This document shows, one piece after another, positions 1 to 7,791 of a stretch of DNA of 35,778 nt; position 1 is the stretch's first letter, and each line of letters starts with the position of its first letter. The stretch comes from Acaryochloris sp. IP29b_bin.148 (GTDB lineage Bacteria > Cyanobacteriota > Cyanobacteriia > Thermosynechococcales > Thermosynechococcaceae), in NCBI RefSeq assembly GCF_028285565.1, contig NZ_JANQOY010000171.1, positions 1 to 35,778 on the forward strand. Reading direction: 5' to 3'. The notes under the pieces are model-generated. The model did not search any database. It was not told where the DNA came from and saw only the letters and a list, made by a program, of their open reading frames with translations. The position numbers and the translations under genes were made by a program.

Positions 1-79
1 CTCGGCTCAAGCATAGAAGGACCAAACCATTCATACTTTAAGCCTAATTTTTATCTCGTTAGAGTGATGAAAGAGCGTT

Positions 80-180
80 ATACCAATTACCCAGCTAAAC
101 GACCTGTATAGATCGCCGAACACATTGAAATTTCGTCAATCATTTGAGTTAAACAGTTCATCTCCATACGAAATTGGTAT
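80..180 (+). repeat. 101-bp fold-back repeat, copy 1 (MITE-like)
   Basis: The element starts with ATACCAATT and ends with the exact inverse AATTGGTAT. A second copy at 8540-8640 has the same length and orientation and differs at about five positions. The interior is also partly palindromic: in copy 2, ATGACCTGT and ACAGTTCAT sit at mirror-symmetric positions. There is no coding capacity and I see no clear target duplication. The element ends 15 bp before the start of the YHYH lipoprotein gene, so it forms most of that gene's leader. MITE is an inference from the inverted ends and the repetition. The parent transposon is not in this window. Confidence 0.75.
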
Positions 181-195
181 TAAGAGGATTTAGAC

Positions 196-1446
196 ATGAA
201 CGCTAAGCACAAATTTCTCGTGCCATTTGCATGGGGTCTAGCCGCACTAATATTGACTGCATGCTCATCGACTGAAGAATCTGCGACTACCAATGAAGTC
301 CCTTCGCCCCAGCCAGAAGAACCCTCTGCTAAGGCGTCCATCTCACTGAACCCTTCCTATTTTGTCAAAGAGAATTTAGCCAAGGAAATTACTCAGGAAT
401 CATGCACCTTATCCGATGGCACAAAATCGTCCTGCTATGTCATTACCATCAAACCTGATCCGCAGGAGCATCAAATGGGGCCTTGGTGTCCCACAAATGA
501 AAAAGACGGCAAAGAAAAGGGTGGGATTTGGTTTAGATCGGGGGAAGTTTACGATGTTGATGGGGCCTTTATTGCTGGCTTGGCCGACTTCTATTCAGAT
601 TCTGCCTGGAAATTAGTGAATGATGATGGTTCGATTCGAGTCACAAATACCCAAGAAGCCTTCGAAGCAGCGGCAAAACCAGACGTCGATCCGCGTTACA
701 ACAACTATTGCGTTGAAGGCCGTCCTGAGTGGGTCACCATTAACGCCAAGACTTACGTAATTCCGGTTACTCCCGTTTATCAGACGACCCCTACAGATTT
801 AGGTCGTGATGGGATTGGCGTTGCCTTCAACGGTGTCAATTTTGATCCCCCTGCGCCGCTGAATGCCATACTAGCAGCCCATACGATCGCCCCTTTAGAT
901 GATAATGGTGGTCATATCAATCCCCATACGGGTTATCACTATCATGCGGCAACGGGGCAAACCAAAGAGATTGCCCAAACGGATAACCATGCACCGATGA
1001 TTGGTTACGCCTTGGATGGATTCGCCATCTATGCCCAACTGGACAAAGACCAACAAGAACCCACAGGCTTGGACGACTCTCGTGGACATTCTGATTCAAC
1101 CCGGGGATATCATTATCACGCTGGAGCACCTGGGAGCAACCAAATTATTCAGTCATTCCGAGGGTTAACGGCGTCTTTAGGTACGGAGACATCTAACGAT
1201 TCTAAAGCCCCAGGGCCAGATAACCGCCCCCCACGCAGAGGCCCCGATTTCGCAGCAGCAGCACAGAAGTTGGGGGTGTCAGAATCACAGTTAAGAGAGG
1301 CGCTGGGCAGCCCTGAAAATTCTCCGCCACAGCCCGGACAGCGCCCCCCCAAGCCTGACCTGGCAGCCGCCGCCCAAAAATTAGGGGTCACTGAACAACA
1401 GCTGGCAGAGGCACTGGGTAGACCTCCCAACCCGCCGGGACGGTAG
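196..1446 (+). CDS. YHYH-domain lipoprotein with duplicated C-terminal motif
   Basis: A predicted exported lipoprotein of 416 residues. The N-terminus is a short basic and hydrophobic signal ending in a lipobox L20-T-A-C23, followed by an acidic Ser/Glu/Pro-rich linker. The YHYH domain (Pfam YHYH family, function unknown) is marked by two GYHYHA motifs, one in HTGYHYHAATG and one in RGYHYHAG. The conserved stretch IGYALDGFAIYA lies between them. The C-terminus carries two copies of a roughly 23-residue helical motif (start near 351 and 388, each with AAAAQKLGV and ALG), separated by a Pro-rich linker. The SD AGAGGA lies 7-8 nt before the ATG. The gene stands alone between a fold-back repeat and a transposase relic. 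The YHYH name is a family assignment only; the substrate or ligand is unknown. Confidence 0.85.
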   Translation: MNAKHKFLVPFAWGLAALILTACSSTEESATTNEVPSPQPEEPSAKASISLNPSYFVKENLAKEITQESCTLSDGTKSSCYVITIKPDPQEHQMGPWCPTNEKDGKEKGGIWFRSGEVYDVDGAFIAGLADFYSDSAWKLVNDDGSIRVTNTQEAFEAAAKPDVDPRYNNYCVEGRPEWVTINAKTYVIPVTPVYQTTPTDLGRDGIGVAFNGVNFDPPAPLNAILAAHTIAPLDDNGGHINPHTGYHYHAATGQTKEIAQTDNHAPMIGYALDGFAIYAQLDKDQQEPTGLDDSRGHSDSTRGYHYHAGAPGSNQIIQSFRGLTASLGTETSNDSKAPGPDNRPPRRGPDFAAAAQKLGVSESQLREALGSPENSPPQPGQRPPKPDLAAAAQKLGVTEQQLAEALGRPPNPPGR

Positions 1447-1560
1447 CAATCTCTCTTGACCCCACCGTAGACTGCGATGAAATCGGGTCGTTTATGAACG
1501 CTCAGAACCATAAGCAGTGGATCTGGCTAGAGCTGGATATCGCCACTCGTGAGAGATTGC
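1446..1560. repeat. 10-bp inverted repeat flanking the transposase relic
   Basis: GCAATCTCTC at 1446-1455 is matched by its exact inverse GAGAGATTGC at 1551-1560. The left arm begins on the last base of the YHYH stop codon. The arms closely bound the IS1-like coding relic. The loop of 95 bp is too long for an ordinary terminator. These may be remains of element ends or chance. Confidence 0.5.
1461..1553 (+). pseudogene. IS1-family transposase fragment (relic)
   Basis: Reading the plus strand in the frame starting at 1461 gives PTVDCDEIGSFMN, then HKQWIWLELDIATRE. This resembles the conserved catalytic-core block of IS1-family transposases in cyanobacteria (DE-W-SFV, then NKQWIWLALD, then TREI). 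The match covers only about 30 residues. It has no start codon, no flanking transposase sequence, and ends where the neighbouring vWA gene region begins. It is therefore a degraded insertion fragment between two convergent genes. The family call rests on motif memory, not on an alignment. Confidence 0.6.
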
Positions 1561-1584
1561 CCAAGGGTCATTTTAATTGCGTCC

Positions 1585-2364
1585 TTAAGCACCAAATCCA
1601 CCCAGAGAATTAAACGAAGCTGCTGACTGGCTGGCCCTGAGCGCCGACTGAGAAAACAGTTGAAACGCCTTGCGAATTTCATTTTGAGAATTGCCAGGGG
1701 TCAAGATCCATTGATCGCGTAACCCCATCTCGCGGAATACCTGTTTAAAGTCCGTCTGTCCATCCTCAATCCCCATGGCGGCAATGATATGGTCTTCCGT
1801 GCGTAGCATATCCTCGACCATCCCCTTGACCTTCCGAGCTGAGTGCCGAGAATGGGCATCGGCTCCATCCGTAATAATCAGGGACACCGTCCGCACGGGG
1901 ACACCATTCTCGATAAAGGATTGGGCCTTGGCCAGGACGGTGGCTAATAGAACCAAGGTTTGGTCATAGAGCGGTGTGCCCAGGTTAGGATCATAATTGT
2001 GTTGATCCATCCGAATCGCTTGGTCAACGGGACAGTAGGGATAGAGCACCTGACCATTGAGATAGCGGTTGTGAACCAGAATTTGATCTTGCTGCGGAGA
2101 CGTGGCTAAGGTATCTAGCACGGTATTATGGCCCGCCCGAACCACTGCCCCATTGCCCGCAAACCGGATTGAGCCCGAATCATCTGGCATGATTGTCACC
2201 AGAACCACTTCACTGGCCATTACATCATCAACGGGGGTGCCCAGGCCCGCCTGGATCTGTGCCCCAATATCGACAATATTGAGAGTCTGCATCGACGTGT
2301 TTGAGAGTACGCCATCTGCCTGAGCAGCTTGGAATAACGCATTTAGATTAGGGACTTGAGACAT
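1585..2364 (-). CDS. von Willebrand factor A (vWA) domain protein, TerY/YegL-type role
   Basis: A 259-residue soluble protein with a complete-looking metal-ion-dependent adhesion site: D61-D-S63-G-S65 (DxSxS), T130 in GTPLYD, and D166 in SLIITDGADA. vWA domains bind partners through Mg2+ and often act as scaffolds. The start is set at the ATG at 2364, because a perfect AAGGAGG lies five bases before it; an upstream in-frame ATG adds eight residues but lacks a ribosome site. The Ser/Ala/Gly-rich tail may be flexible. It is the last gene of the set containing a zinc-ribbon protein, a nicotinamidase-like enzyme and a protein kinase, with PP2C farther upstream. This resembles the TerY-P triad and E. 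coli yegI-K-L arrangement. The partner relationship is inferred from that. Confidence 0.8.
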   Translation of the reverse strand: MSQVPNLNALFQAAQADGVLSNTSMQTLNIVDIGAQIQAGLGTPVDDVMASEVVLVTIMPDDSGSIRFAGNGAVVRAGHNTVLDTLATSPQQDQILVHNRYLNGQVLYPYCPVDQAIRMDQHNYDPNLGTPLYDQTLVLLATVLAKAQSFIENGVPVRTVSLIITDGADAHSRHSARKVKGMVEDMLRTEDHIIAAMGIEDGQTDFKQVFREMGLRDQWILTPGNSQNEIRKAFQLFSQSALRASQSAASFNSLGGFGA

Positions 2365-2421
2365 AACATCCTCCTTGATTAAACTCACTAAAATTTCGAA
2401 AAAATAGGTATAGGAATCCTG

Positions 2422-2437
2422 GGGAGCGATCGCTCCC
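2422..2437. repeat. 16-bp perfect palindrome containing a HIP1 octamer
   Basis: GGGAGCGATCGCTCCC reads the same on both strands and has the cyanobacterial HIP1 octamer GCGATCGC at its centre. It lies in the 113-bp gap between the zinc-ribbon gene and the vWA gene, 58 bp before the vWA start. No T-tract follows it on either strand, so a terminator is unlikely. It could be a mere HIP1 site, an RNA hairpin that separates the two cistrons, or a binding site. Confidence 0.6.
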
Positions 2438-2477
2438 AGACATCAGCTTTTGCCGAAATGGATTGAAAGCGGTTTAG

Positions 2478-3020
2478 TTAACCACTATTAAGAAAAGACA
2501 GCAGAACATCCCTCTGGGGATGCTGATCGAGCCATTGTTTAACCCGCTGAGCTTCCACATAATCCTCGGCGCCAATGGTGTTGAGATACACTTGGTCCAC
2601 CTTTTTCTGCCGCTCATTCGCTCGGATTTTGGCTTGCCAGGGAGCGGAGAACACCTTATGCACCTCATCATGCAGCCCTCTTCGCTTGAGGCTGGCCCAC
2701 TCATTTTTGTCGAACCAGAGTCCCTGACATCTTGAGCATTGATCGAGATAGAAACTCAACTCATGGCCAACCCGATACTTGAGCATTAAACAACGGCAGT
2801 CTGGGCAAAGGGTCGCTTGTTGGTTATCAGACACTTGCAAGGGAGGGCCATCCGCAGGCGGTTCTGGAGGGATATCGTCCTGATGCTCTAGCCAAGCCCA
2901 ATAGTCATCGGCTGAAATCCATTCCCCTTCACATCGGGGGCAAGCAAAGGCGGGAAGATTGGATTCCAATAGGACTTTGGAGAGTTGGGGGGTTCTACAA
3001 ACAGGGCAAAGTTTAAGCAT
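2478..3020 (-). CDS. TFIIB-type zinc-ribbon protein (zf-TFIIB family)
   Basis: A 180-residue soluble protein with two treble-clef or zinc-ribbon units. The first has CPVC near residues 5-8 and CPRC with EGEWIS near 27-35. The second has CPDC near 97 and CSRCQGLWFDKNEW in the middle. The CxxC...C-xx-C-x-G-x-W-F-D pattern is that of the zf-TFIIB (PF13453-like) proteins, which are common and mostly uncharacterised. The C-terminal 60 residues are charged and helical. The gene lies 45 bp downstream of the nicotinamidase-like gene on the same strand and 113 bp upstream of the vWA gene, so it is probably in the same transcript. The start is the only reasonable ATG; no good SD is visible. It may be a protein-binding adaptor; the partner is unknown. 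Confidence 0.8.
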   Translation of the reverse strand: MLKLCPVCRTPQLSKVLLESNLPAFACPRCEGEWISADDYWAWLEHQDDIPPEPPADGPPLQVSDNQQATLCPDCRCLMLKYRVGHELSFYLDQCSRCQGLWFDKNEWASLKRRGLHDEVHKVFSAPWQAKIRANERQKKVDQVYLNTIGAEDYVEAQRVKQWLDQHPQRDVLLSFLNSG

Positions 3021-3065
3021 TTCAAACCCAATAGAGATGGCAACAGTTACTATTGACTATTCTGC

Positions 3066-4094
3066 CTAAGGATTGATTCCAGGCCAATTTGCGATCGCAT
3101 CCGTAGACTGCACCACATGCATCCCTGCTTGCTGGAATCGGAGAAACGCCTCATTGGCCTGCTCGGTAAAATCGACCACCCCCGGCACCACCACCGGCGA
3201 AGAACAATCTTCCAGTAAGTAGATTTTCTGAGCCAGATTCGGGTCATGGGCTTGAATTTCCGTCAGCAAGTCATCGATGGTCCAGGCGACACAGTGACTC
3301 TTGGCCTGTCCCGCAATAATCACCACATCAAAATCCAGCAGCTTTTGGATAAACCGGGTATTCTTTTGGGCAATCGGCCGTCCCTTAGAATCATCGAGGA
3401 CCTCCGGTCGAAGCACCGAGTAATTTTCCGTCAGCGGATTGCCCCCCTTGATTTCAAAATTCGTCTGACTATGGCGGGCCAGATTATGGAAAAAGCAGGC
3501 TTCCTCCACCGCCGCCACTAGGGCATGACCAATCCCCCCTAGCATGGAGTGATAGGGCCAAATCGTTAGGGGATATTTGCCCTCTTGGGAGAGACGTTGA
3601 ACATAATGGCGGGCAAAATTTTGCAGCGCCATATAATTGCCCAGACTATAGGCCATGGCTGGATTGACCTTCCAGGCCCCCTGCTCCACCTCCGCCAAAG
3701 AAATCATCGTCAGCGGCCCCGGAGACTCACCGCGATCATTTACCCAGAAATCAGCATGGAAGATCTGCATCGCCGTATGGGTATCCATCGTCGGTGCAAT
3801 TTCCGTAATCGTTCCTAAATTGCGGTAGATAAACTCGCAGAGTCGGCGATTATCCTCCACCGCCCCCACGCCAGATTGTCCCCCCACAAACAGCTCGAAC
3901 TCGGGAATACAAAAGGTATTTTGGACATCAATCGCCATTAGGCAAACCCGCGTTTTATCCTTTGCCGCTGGCTGTATTCCCTGGCTAGCCCAGTCCTGGG
4001 CCTGTTGGGCTCGTTCCTGGTAAGGAACCCGCCACACCTCTCCCACCCGCTGAGGGTCAAAGAAATCAGGAATCGGTAATTGCGTCAACATCAT
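3066..4094 (-). CDS. Nicotinamidase-like cysteine hydrolase (isochorismatase superfamily)
   Basis: A 342-residue enzyme of the cysteine-hydrolase fold. The visible elements match nicotinamidase: MAIDVQNTF (catalytic Asp), a [12 protein letters not shown] stretch like the metal-binding DWHP region, [12 protein letters not shown], an IKGGNP lysine followed by ENYSVLRPE, and [11 protein letters not shown] (nucleophile Cys). Nicotinamidase (PncA) hydrolyses nicotinamide to nicotinate in NAD salvage. It is usually about 180-220 residues, so this protein is long, with an extra N-terminus and insertions; the substrate may differ. The start is placed at the ATG at 4094, eight bases after TAGGAG, in which the TAG is the stop codon of the kinase gene, so translation is probably coupled. 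An in-frame GTG at 4103 touches the SD and is less likely. Confidence 0.8.
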   Translation of the reverse strand: MMLTQLPIPDFFDPQRVGEVWRVPYQERAQQAQDWASQGIQPAAKDKTRVCLMAIDVQNTFCIPEFELFVGGQSGVGAVEDNRRLCEFIYRNLGTITEIAPTMDTHTAMQIFHADFWVNDRGESPGPLTMISLAEVEQGAWKVNPAMAYSLGNYMALQNFARHYVQRLSQEGKYPLTIWPYHSMLGGIGHALVAAVEEACFFHNLARHSQTNFEIKGGNPLTENYSVLRPEVLDDSKGRPIAQKNTRFIQKLLDFDVVIIAGQAKSHCVAWTIDDLLTEIQAHDPNLAQKIYLLEDCSSPVVVPGVVDFTEQANEAFLRFQQAGMHVVQSTDAIANWPGINP

Positions 4095-4105
4095 CTTAAA
4101 CACTC

Positions 4106-5929
4106 CTATAACTGCAATAACTGAATCGTTTGGGACCCAACGGTATAGAGTCCCTGGGGGGCCGCCAACAACTGGCTGCCCGTCTGTACAAAGGGATCCG
4201 TTTCCGGGAATCGTCGCTGCACGATTAACTGCCCCTGCTCCACCTGCACTCGGATAATGCCCTCATCCGTAGCCACAAACAGCGTCTCTTCCACCGCCCA
4301 GTGGGAACAAGGGCCGGATGCCGTTGCGGCCCATTCCCCCACCTCTGCCTGTGCCAATACCTGTCCCGTCGGCGCAATCACCCAACAGCGCTGTTGCAGC
4401 ATCCCTTGGTCCTGGATTGTCACAAAGAGCCATCCGAGAGACTGACTAAAGGTACAGTGGGCCGCCACCATCGTCCCTGCGCCCATAGATAAGGACAACC
4501 GATCATTGATGCCTGAACGATCCGCATCGAAAACAAAGGCCCCATTCAGTTGGCCAGCGCGATAAAAGCCGAGGCCAAACCGAGGCCCCACCCAAAATTG
4601 GGTTTGTCCGGCCAAGACCTCCCCCACCACCGCATGGTCGCGTAGCAACTGTCCCTGATTGAGCCAATAGCAATGCCGATCATTGACCGTAAACTGAGAG
4701 CGACCTTGGTAGCTATCCACGGCGATCCGCTCCGTAGTCGGCACACCCACCACCTTCCCCTGCTGGGCAATCCAGGTGGTTTGCCCCTGAAGATGCCAGT
4801 CAAACTCAGAACTGAGATCCCCTGTGAGCACCACCGTTCCGTCTTCCCGCTTAAACTGTCCTTCCTCCCAGACCAGCCACTGTAGCTGCCCCGCCGTCAC
4901 CGATGCTGCCAGGATTACCCCCTTCGTTTGCAGCACCGTTGTCACCTGAACCGCACCGGTTGGCGGGGCGATGCCCACGGATTTTACACAGCTTGGACAA
5001 GCAGAGCGAGCATGCTCTGCCCCACAGGACGGACAGGTCTGCCAGCGCAAATTTTCCAAGAGCGATCGCGGAAACTCCCCCCGCCAATCCTGTTCAAACA
5101 CTCGGCGAAAATGATTCAGCAAGGGTTCCGGCAAGCGATCGCACGGTAAAGCTGGCTTGGGATAGCGCACCTGAGGATGAAATACCGTCACCCGATGTAA
5201 CGGTCGAGCGGCCTGTGGTAATCGCTGAGCCGGATCAGAAGGCTTATAAACCCCTCCATGGGGATCAACAAACAGCAGTGCCTGCATCAGCATCACCGTA
5301 AAGGCGTACCAATCCGATTCCCAGGAATAGGGGCGACATAATATCGGCTGTGTTGCTTGCGAATCGCACAGCAGTGGATCGACAAACCGGGCGGTAAAGA
5401 CCGAACAGGGAAACGAACCAAACTGGAATGAATCGGCATCAATTACAAAGGCCTGGGTACCCTGGACCAAAATATTGAGGTCGTTAAAGTCTCCAATCAC
5501 CACATCTGCAAAATGCAGCTTGGCGACGGTCTCGTGTAGATCTAAAAACAGGTCAACTACCGCCTGAGTCTCTATCATCTGCCTAAATCGCAGATCGCAA
5601 TACCGTAACAGCACCTCTGCATTGGTCAGTAACGGCATCGTATAGCCCAAAATACGCTGTCCAGTTTGATTCATCACCAACGCTTGGGGTGAAATAACCC
5701 GCTCAGGCAAAGACTGAGGGAATTGCCGTAGCTTTTGCTGATGCAACGCCAACCGCTCCCGCGCGCCCTGCTGGGCCTCAGCCATGCCCTCGAAATCTGG
5801 ATGACTGGGCGGTTTAAACAGCTTCACTGCTGTTGTCCGATTAAGGCGATACACATCCGCTTCTCCCCCCTTACCGATGGCTTGCTGGGGGCGCAGACGA
5901 ACTCGTTTTTGATTGATATAAACGTCCAT
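4106..5929 (-). CDS. Protein kinase with zinc ribbon and beta-rich C-terminal domain (YegI-like)
   Basis: A 607-residue protein. Residues about 10-290 form a protein-kinase-like domain: glycine loop GKGGEADVY (19-27), lysine in AVKLF (K36), a catalytic loop GDFNDLN with D147 and N152 at the standard five-residue spacing, a metal-binding D164 in DAD in place of DFG, and [10 protein letters not shown] (205-214) as helix F. The HRD histidine and arginine are replaced. A zinc ribbon follows (CPSC at 299-302, CPSC at 311-314). Residues about 325-607 are rich in short beta strands with W/G-rich repeats, suggesting a propeller-like sensor. The zinc ribbon after the kinase recalls kinases of TerY-P triads and YegI. 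No SD precedes the ATG; instead the leader has interleaved hairpins (5951-6018). The stop overlaps the ribosome site of the next gene. Confidence 0.82.
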   Translation of the reverse strand: MDVYINQKRVRLRPQQAIGKGGEADVYRLNRTTAVKLFKPPSHPDFEGMAEAQQGARERLALHQQKLRQFPQSLPERVISPQALVMNQTGQRILGYTMPLLTNAEVLLRYCDLRFRQMIETQAVVDLFLDLHETVAKLHFADVVIGDFNDLNILVQGTQAFVIDADSFQFGSFPCSVFTARFVDPLLCDSQATQPILCRPYSWESDWYAFTVMLMQALLFVDPHGGVYKPSDPAQRLPQAARPLHRVTVFHPQVRYPKPALPCDRLPEPLLNHFRRVFEQDWRGEFPRSLLENLRWQTCPSCGAEHARSACPSCVKSVGIAPPTGAVQVTTVLQTKGVILAASVTAGQLQWLVWEEGQFKREDGTVVLTGDLSSEFDWHLQGQTTWIAQQGKVVGVPTTERIAVDSYQGRSQFTVNDRHCYWLNQGQLLRDHAVVGEVLAGQTQFWVGPRFGLGFYRAGQLNGAFVFDADRSGINDRLSLSMGAGTMVAAHCTFSQSLGWLFVTIQDQGMLQQRCWVIAPTGQVLAQAEVGEWAATASGPCSHWAVEETLFVATDEGIIRVQVEQGQLIVQRRFPETDPFVQTGSQLLAAPQGLYTVGSQTIQLLQL

Positions 5930-5950
5930 AAAAATTGAAAAAGTAGATTT

Positions 5951-6018
5951 TCGTATCGCAATACCAATCGACGATACGAGTTAATAAGCTGTGGTATTGC
6001 TCCCAGGTCTTCTGGGAG
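5951..6018 (-). promoter_or_regulatory. Interleaved hairpins in the leader of the kinase operon
   Basis: Three exact inverted repeats are packed into 68 bp directly upstream of the kinase gene. Stem 1 pairs CTCCCAG with CTGGGAG (6000-6006/6012-6018). Stem 2 pairs GCAATACCA with TGGTATTGC (5958-5966/5992-6000). Stem 3 pairs TCGTATCG with CGATACGA (5951-5958/5972-5979). One arm of stem 3 lies in the loop of stem 2 and the other directly abuts it, so stems 2 and 3 are interleaved. They could be alternative RNA folds, a pseudoknot, or overlapping operator dyads. The lack of an SD before the kinase ATG at 5929 fits a controlled leader. Its role is not known. Confidence 0.6.
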
Positions 6019-6098
6019 AAAGGCATTAGGGCTTATCCATAAGCACACCTAAAATAGATGTGAATTGCATACTCTTTATCGCACCTATTAAATCAGGC

Positions 6099-6878
6099 CT
6101 ATTCAATCTGATAAGTTGCCATAAATGCCTCGACTACCTGCTGCAAATCTGCATCTAATCGTGCCCAAGTCTCCTGGGCAATCCGTTCTGGCACCCCACC
6201 ATAGAATCCTTGGGCAATACCACCCGCAATACAGGCTTGGGTATCGCTATCGCCTCCCAGAGATACAGCATTGCGAATGGCATCTTCAAAATCCGTCGAC
6301 TCTAGAAACGCCGTAATCGCCTGGGGCACTGACCCCTGACAGGAGCTATCAAACTGATATTGGGGCCGAATTTCTTCTAGACTCAAACTCAAGTCATAGC
6401 CAAAGGTGGCTTCGATATAGGTTTCAATCTCTGCTTTAGACCGTCCCCGTCGTCCCAGGTAAATGGCTGCAGCTGTTGCCTGTGCCCCCTTAATCCCTTC
6501 CGGGTGATTGTGGGTAACGGCTGCACTCCGCTCCGCTTCCTGCAATACCGTCTCTAAATCTTCAAAGGCAAACCCAACGGCACTGACCCGCATGGCCGAA
6601 CCATTTCCCCAACTGTGATACGGCTCCACACTATCGGATGCTCCCCACTCCCGAAAAGTCTTACCATAGCCAGCTTTGGGATAGCGTCGGTAATAGTCCT
6701 TGATGGTATAGACATAGGCTTTTTGTTGGAGAATGGCCTCAGCAACGGCCACCGTCAGCACCGTATCATCTGTAAATTTTGATTTTTTACTAAATAGGTC
6801 GAACTCTTTCCGTTTAATCCGTCGCCAATGGGGTTCAAATACCGACCCAATGATGTCACCTGCAATTGCACCTAGCAT
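6099..6878 (-). CDS. ADP-ribosylglycohydrolase (DraG/ARH family)
   Basis: A 259-residue enzyme of the ADP-ribosylglycohydrolase family, which removes ADP-ribose from modified proteins or other acceptors through a two-metal centre. The metal and substrate motifs are all present: GAIAGDIIGS at the N-terminus, FTDDTVLT (D37-D38-T39), GNGSAMR (91-97), THNHPE (122-127) and GGDSDT (208-213). Length is usual for the family. The ATG follows a strong AAGGAGGAGG. Its first 23 bases overlap the 3' end of the PP2C gene, so the two are translationally coupled and share the promoter near 7748-7776. The likely product, free ADP-ribose, is the known effector of NrtR regulators, and an NrtR gene lies just beyond PP2C. 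The physiological substrate is not evident. Confidence 0.9.
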   Translation of the reverse strand: MLGAIAGDIIGSVFEPHWRRIKRKEFDLFSKKSKFTDDTVLTVAVAEAILQQKAYVYTIKDYYRRYPKAGYGKTFREWGASDSVEPYHSWGNGSAMRVSAVGFAFEDLETVLQEAERSAAVTHNHPEGIKGAQATAAAIYLGRRGRSKAEIETYIEATFGYDLSLSLEEIRPQYQFDSSCQGSVPQAITAFLESTDFEDAIRNAVSLGGDSDTQACIAGGIAQGFYGGVPERIAQETWARLDADLQQVVEAFMATYQIE

Positions 6879-7707
6879 CCTTGCCTCCTCCTTCTGTCCT
6901 TTTCCGTCTAATGCTGATTAACGTCGTGTCGTCTGGTAATAACCCCGGTATCTTTCGCACCTGCCGGGTATGCCAATCTGGCCGTATCACCTCTCGATTG
7001 ATCTGAGCCAGCCGCCGTCGTACCTGATCGGGGTTCTGGAAATAGCGATCGCAACGCCAGAACTGATTCAGTGGTCCCACAGGTTCCGGTCTCCCTGGGA
7101 GGCAATTCTCCGCTACATCCATTAAGTCCCCCACCCCATCGCTCCCAATCAGCACAGACTGCACCTGTTCTGTGGGGTGTTGAGCATAAATCTGGATTTG
7201 AAACGGATCGGGGCCTTTTTCGGTGTCCCATAGCAAGCTGTAGGCCAAATAGGGCGGGGTATTATTGGCAAATGGACCGATGGGGTGAATCTGCTCATTG
7301 ATGGCAAATACCCCATCCCCTAAGCCAAAAATCCAGGTGGTTTCTGGGGTCACTAAACACCCCATCAGGGTAAATAACCAGTAATCCAACAGCCCTTGCG
7401 AATCCGCTCCTAACCGCTTCTGTAAAGTCTGCATCCCTCCTAATAGGCGCTTCTTCAACATCTGCCAAAATAGTTCGTCTTCTGGTCGCTCCGCTGCTAC
7501 GAGTTGGGCAAGCGTATGCACCGTTAGCTGAGCCCCAAACTGCGCTCCCACCTCACTGTTAGGTCGACTCCCGCACCCATCACAGACCACAGCAATCATG
7601 GCTTGTTCGAGCGCCAGACTTGCCCAAGCATCTTGATTATTCTGACTCACTCGTCGATGGTTCTGGCCCAGAATAGACCCAGCCGCGACTTCAAAATGCT
7701 GTTGCAT
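6856..7707 (-). CDS. PP2C-family serine/threonine phosphatase
   Basis: A 283-residue soluble phosphatase of the PP2C (PPM) family. Metal-binding motifs in order are NNQDAWA (D26), VVCDGCGS followed by SEVGA (D43-G44), a GLGDGVFAI stretch, IGSDGVGDL, and LLPDDTT near the C-terminus. The divergent PP2C_2-type layout resembles YegK. The start is set at the ATG at 7707: longer in-frame starts up to 7776 would put the -35 and -10 boxes and both operator dyads inside the coding sequence. The gene overlaps the ADP-ribosylglycohydrolase by 23 bp. It would be expected to reverse phosphorylation by the kinase encoded at 4106-5929, an inference from the conserved kinase/PP2C/vWA grouping. Expression is probably controlled by the NrtR protein encoded next to it. 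Confidence 0.88.
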   Translation of the reverse strand: MQQHFEVAAGSILGQNHRRVSQNNQDAWASLALEQAMIAVVCDGCGSRPNSEVGAQFGAQLTVHTLAQLVAAERPEDELFWQMLKKRLLGGMQTLQKRLGADSQGLLDYWLFTLMGCLVTPETTWIFGLGDGVFAINEQIHPIGPFANNTPPYLAYSLLWDTEKGPDPFQIQIYAQHPTEQVQSVLIGSDGVGDLMDVAENCLPGRPEPVGPLNQFWRCDRYFQNPDQVRRRLAQINREVIRPDWHTRQVRKIPGLLPDDTTLISIRRKRTEGGGKDARCNCR

Positions 7708-7714
7708 TGCTTTA

Positions 7715-7733
7715 TAGTGTAAAAACGACACTA
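7715..7733. promoter_or_regulatory. Operator dyad 1, candidate NrtR site
   Basis: TAGTGTAAAAACGACACTA has exact 6-bp inverted arms (TAGTGT/ACACTA) and a 7-bp spacer. It lies eight bases upstream of the PP2C start, downstream of the predicted transcription start. It matches the inverse of the dyad at 7752-7770 at 16 of 19 positions. The assignment to NrtR is from position and repetition. Confidence 0.7.
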
Positions 7734-7747
7734 ACTTGAATAAATCT

Positions 7748-7776
7748 ATCATAGTGTCACTTTTACACGATGTCAA
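7748..7776 (-). promoter_or_regulatory. Sigma-70 promoter of the PP2C/ADP-ribosylglycohydrolase operon
   Basis: On the minus strand, a consensus -35 box TTGACA (7771-7776) is separated by exactly 17 bp from a -10 box TATGAT (7748-7753). Transcription would begin near 7741, giving a leader of about 34 nt before the PP2C ATG at 7707. Operator dyad 2 fills the spacer, so a bound repressor would block polymerase. Confidence 0.75.
7752..7770. promoter_or_regulatory. Operator dyad 2, candidate NrtR site within the promoter spacer
   Basis: On the minus strand this reads TCGTGTAAAAGTGACACTA, an imperfect dyad with GTGT/ACAC core arms and the same 7-bp spacer as dyad 1. The two dyad centres are 37 bp apart. 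It lies between the -35 and -10 boxes for PP2C and 21 bp before the divergent NrtR start codon, so it could control both directions. Confidence 0.7.
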
Positions 7777-7791
7777 GATTCCCCCGCTCCT

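Noticed and set aside
1149..1511. 120-residue minus-strand frame across the YHYH 3' end and IS1 relic
   Set aside because: It is antisense to the YHYH tail, its composition mirrors the Pro/Ala-rich repeats, and it has no motifs.
4903..5301. 132-residue plus-strand frame within the kinase gene
   Set aside because: It is antisense to a well-supported gene and has no family resemblance.
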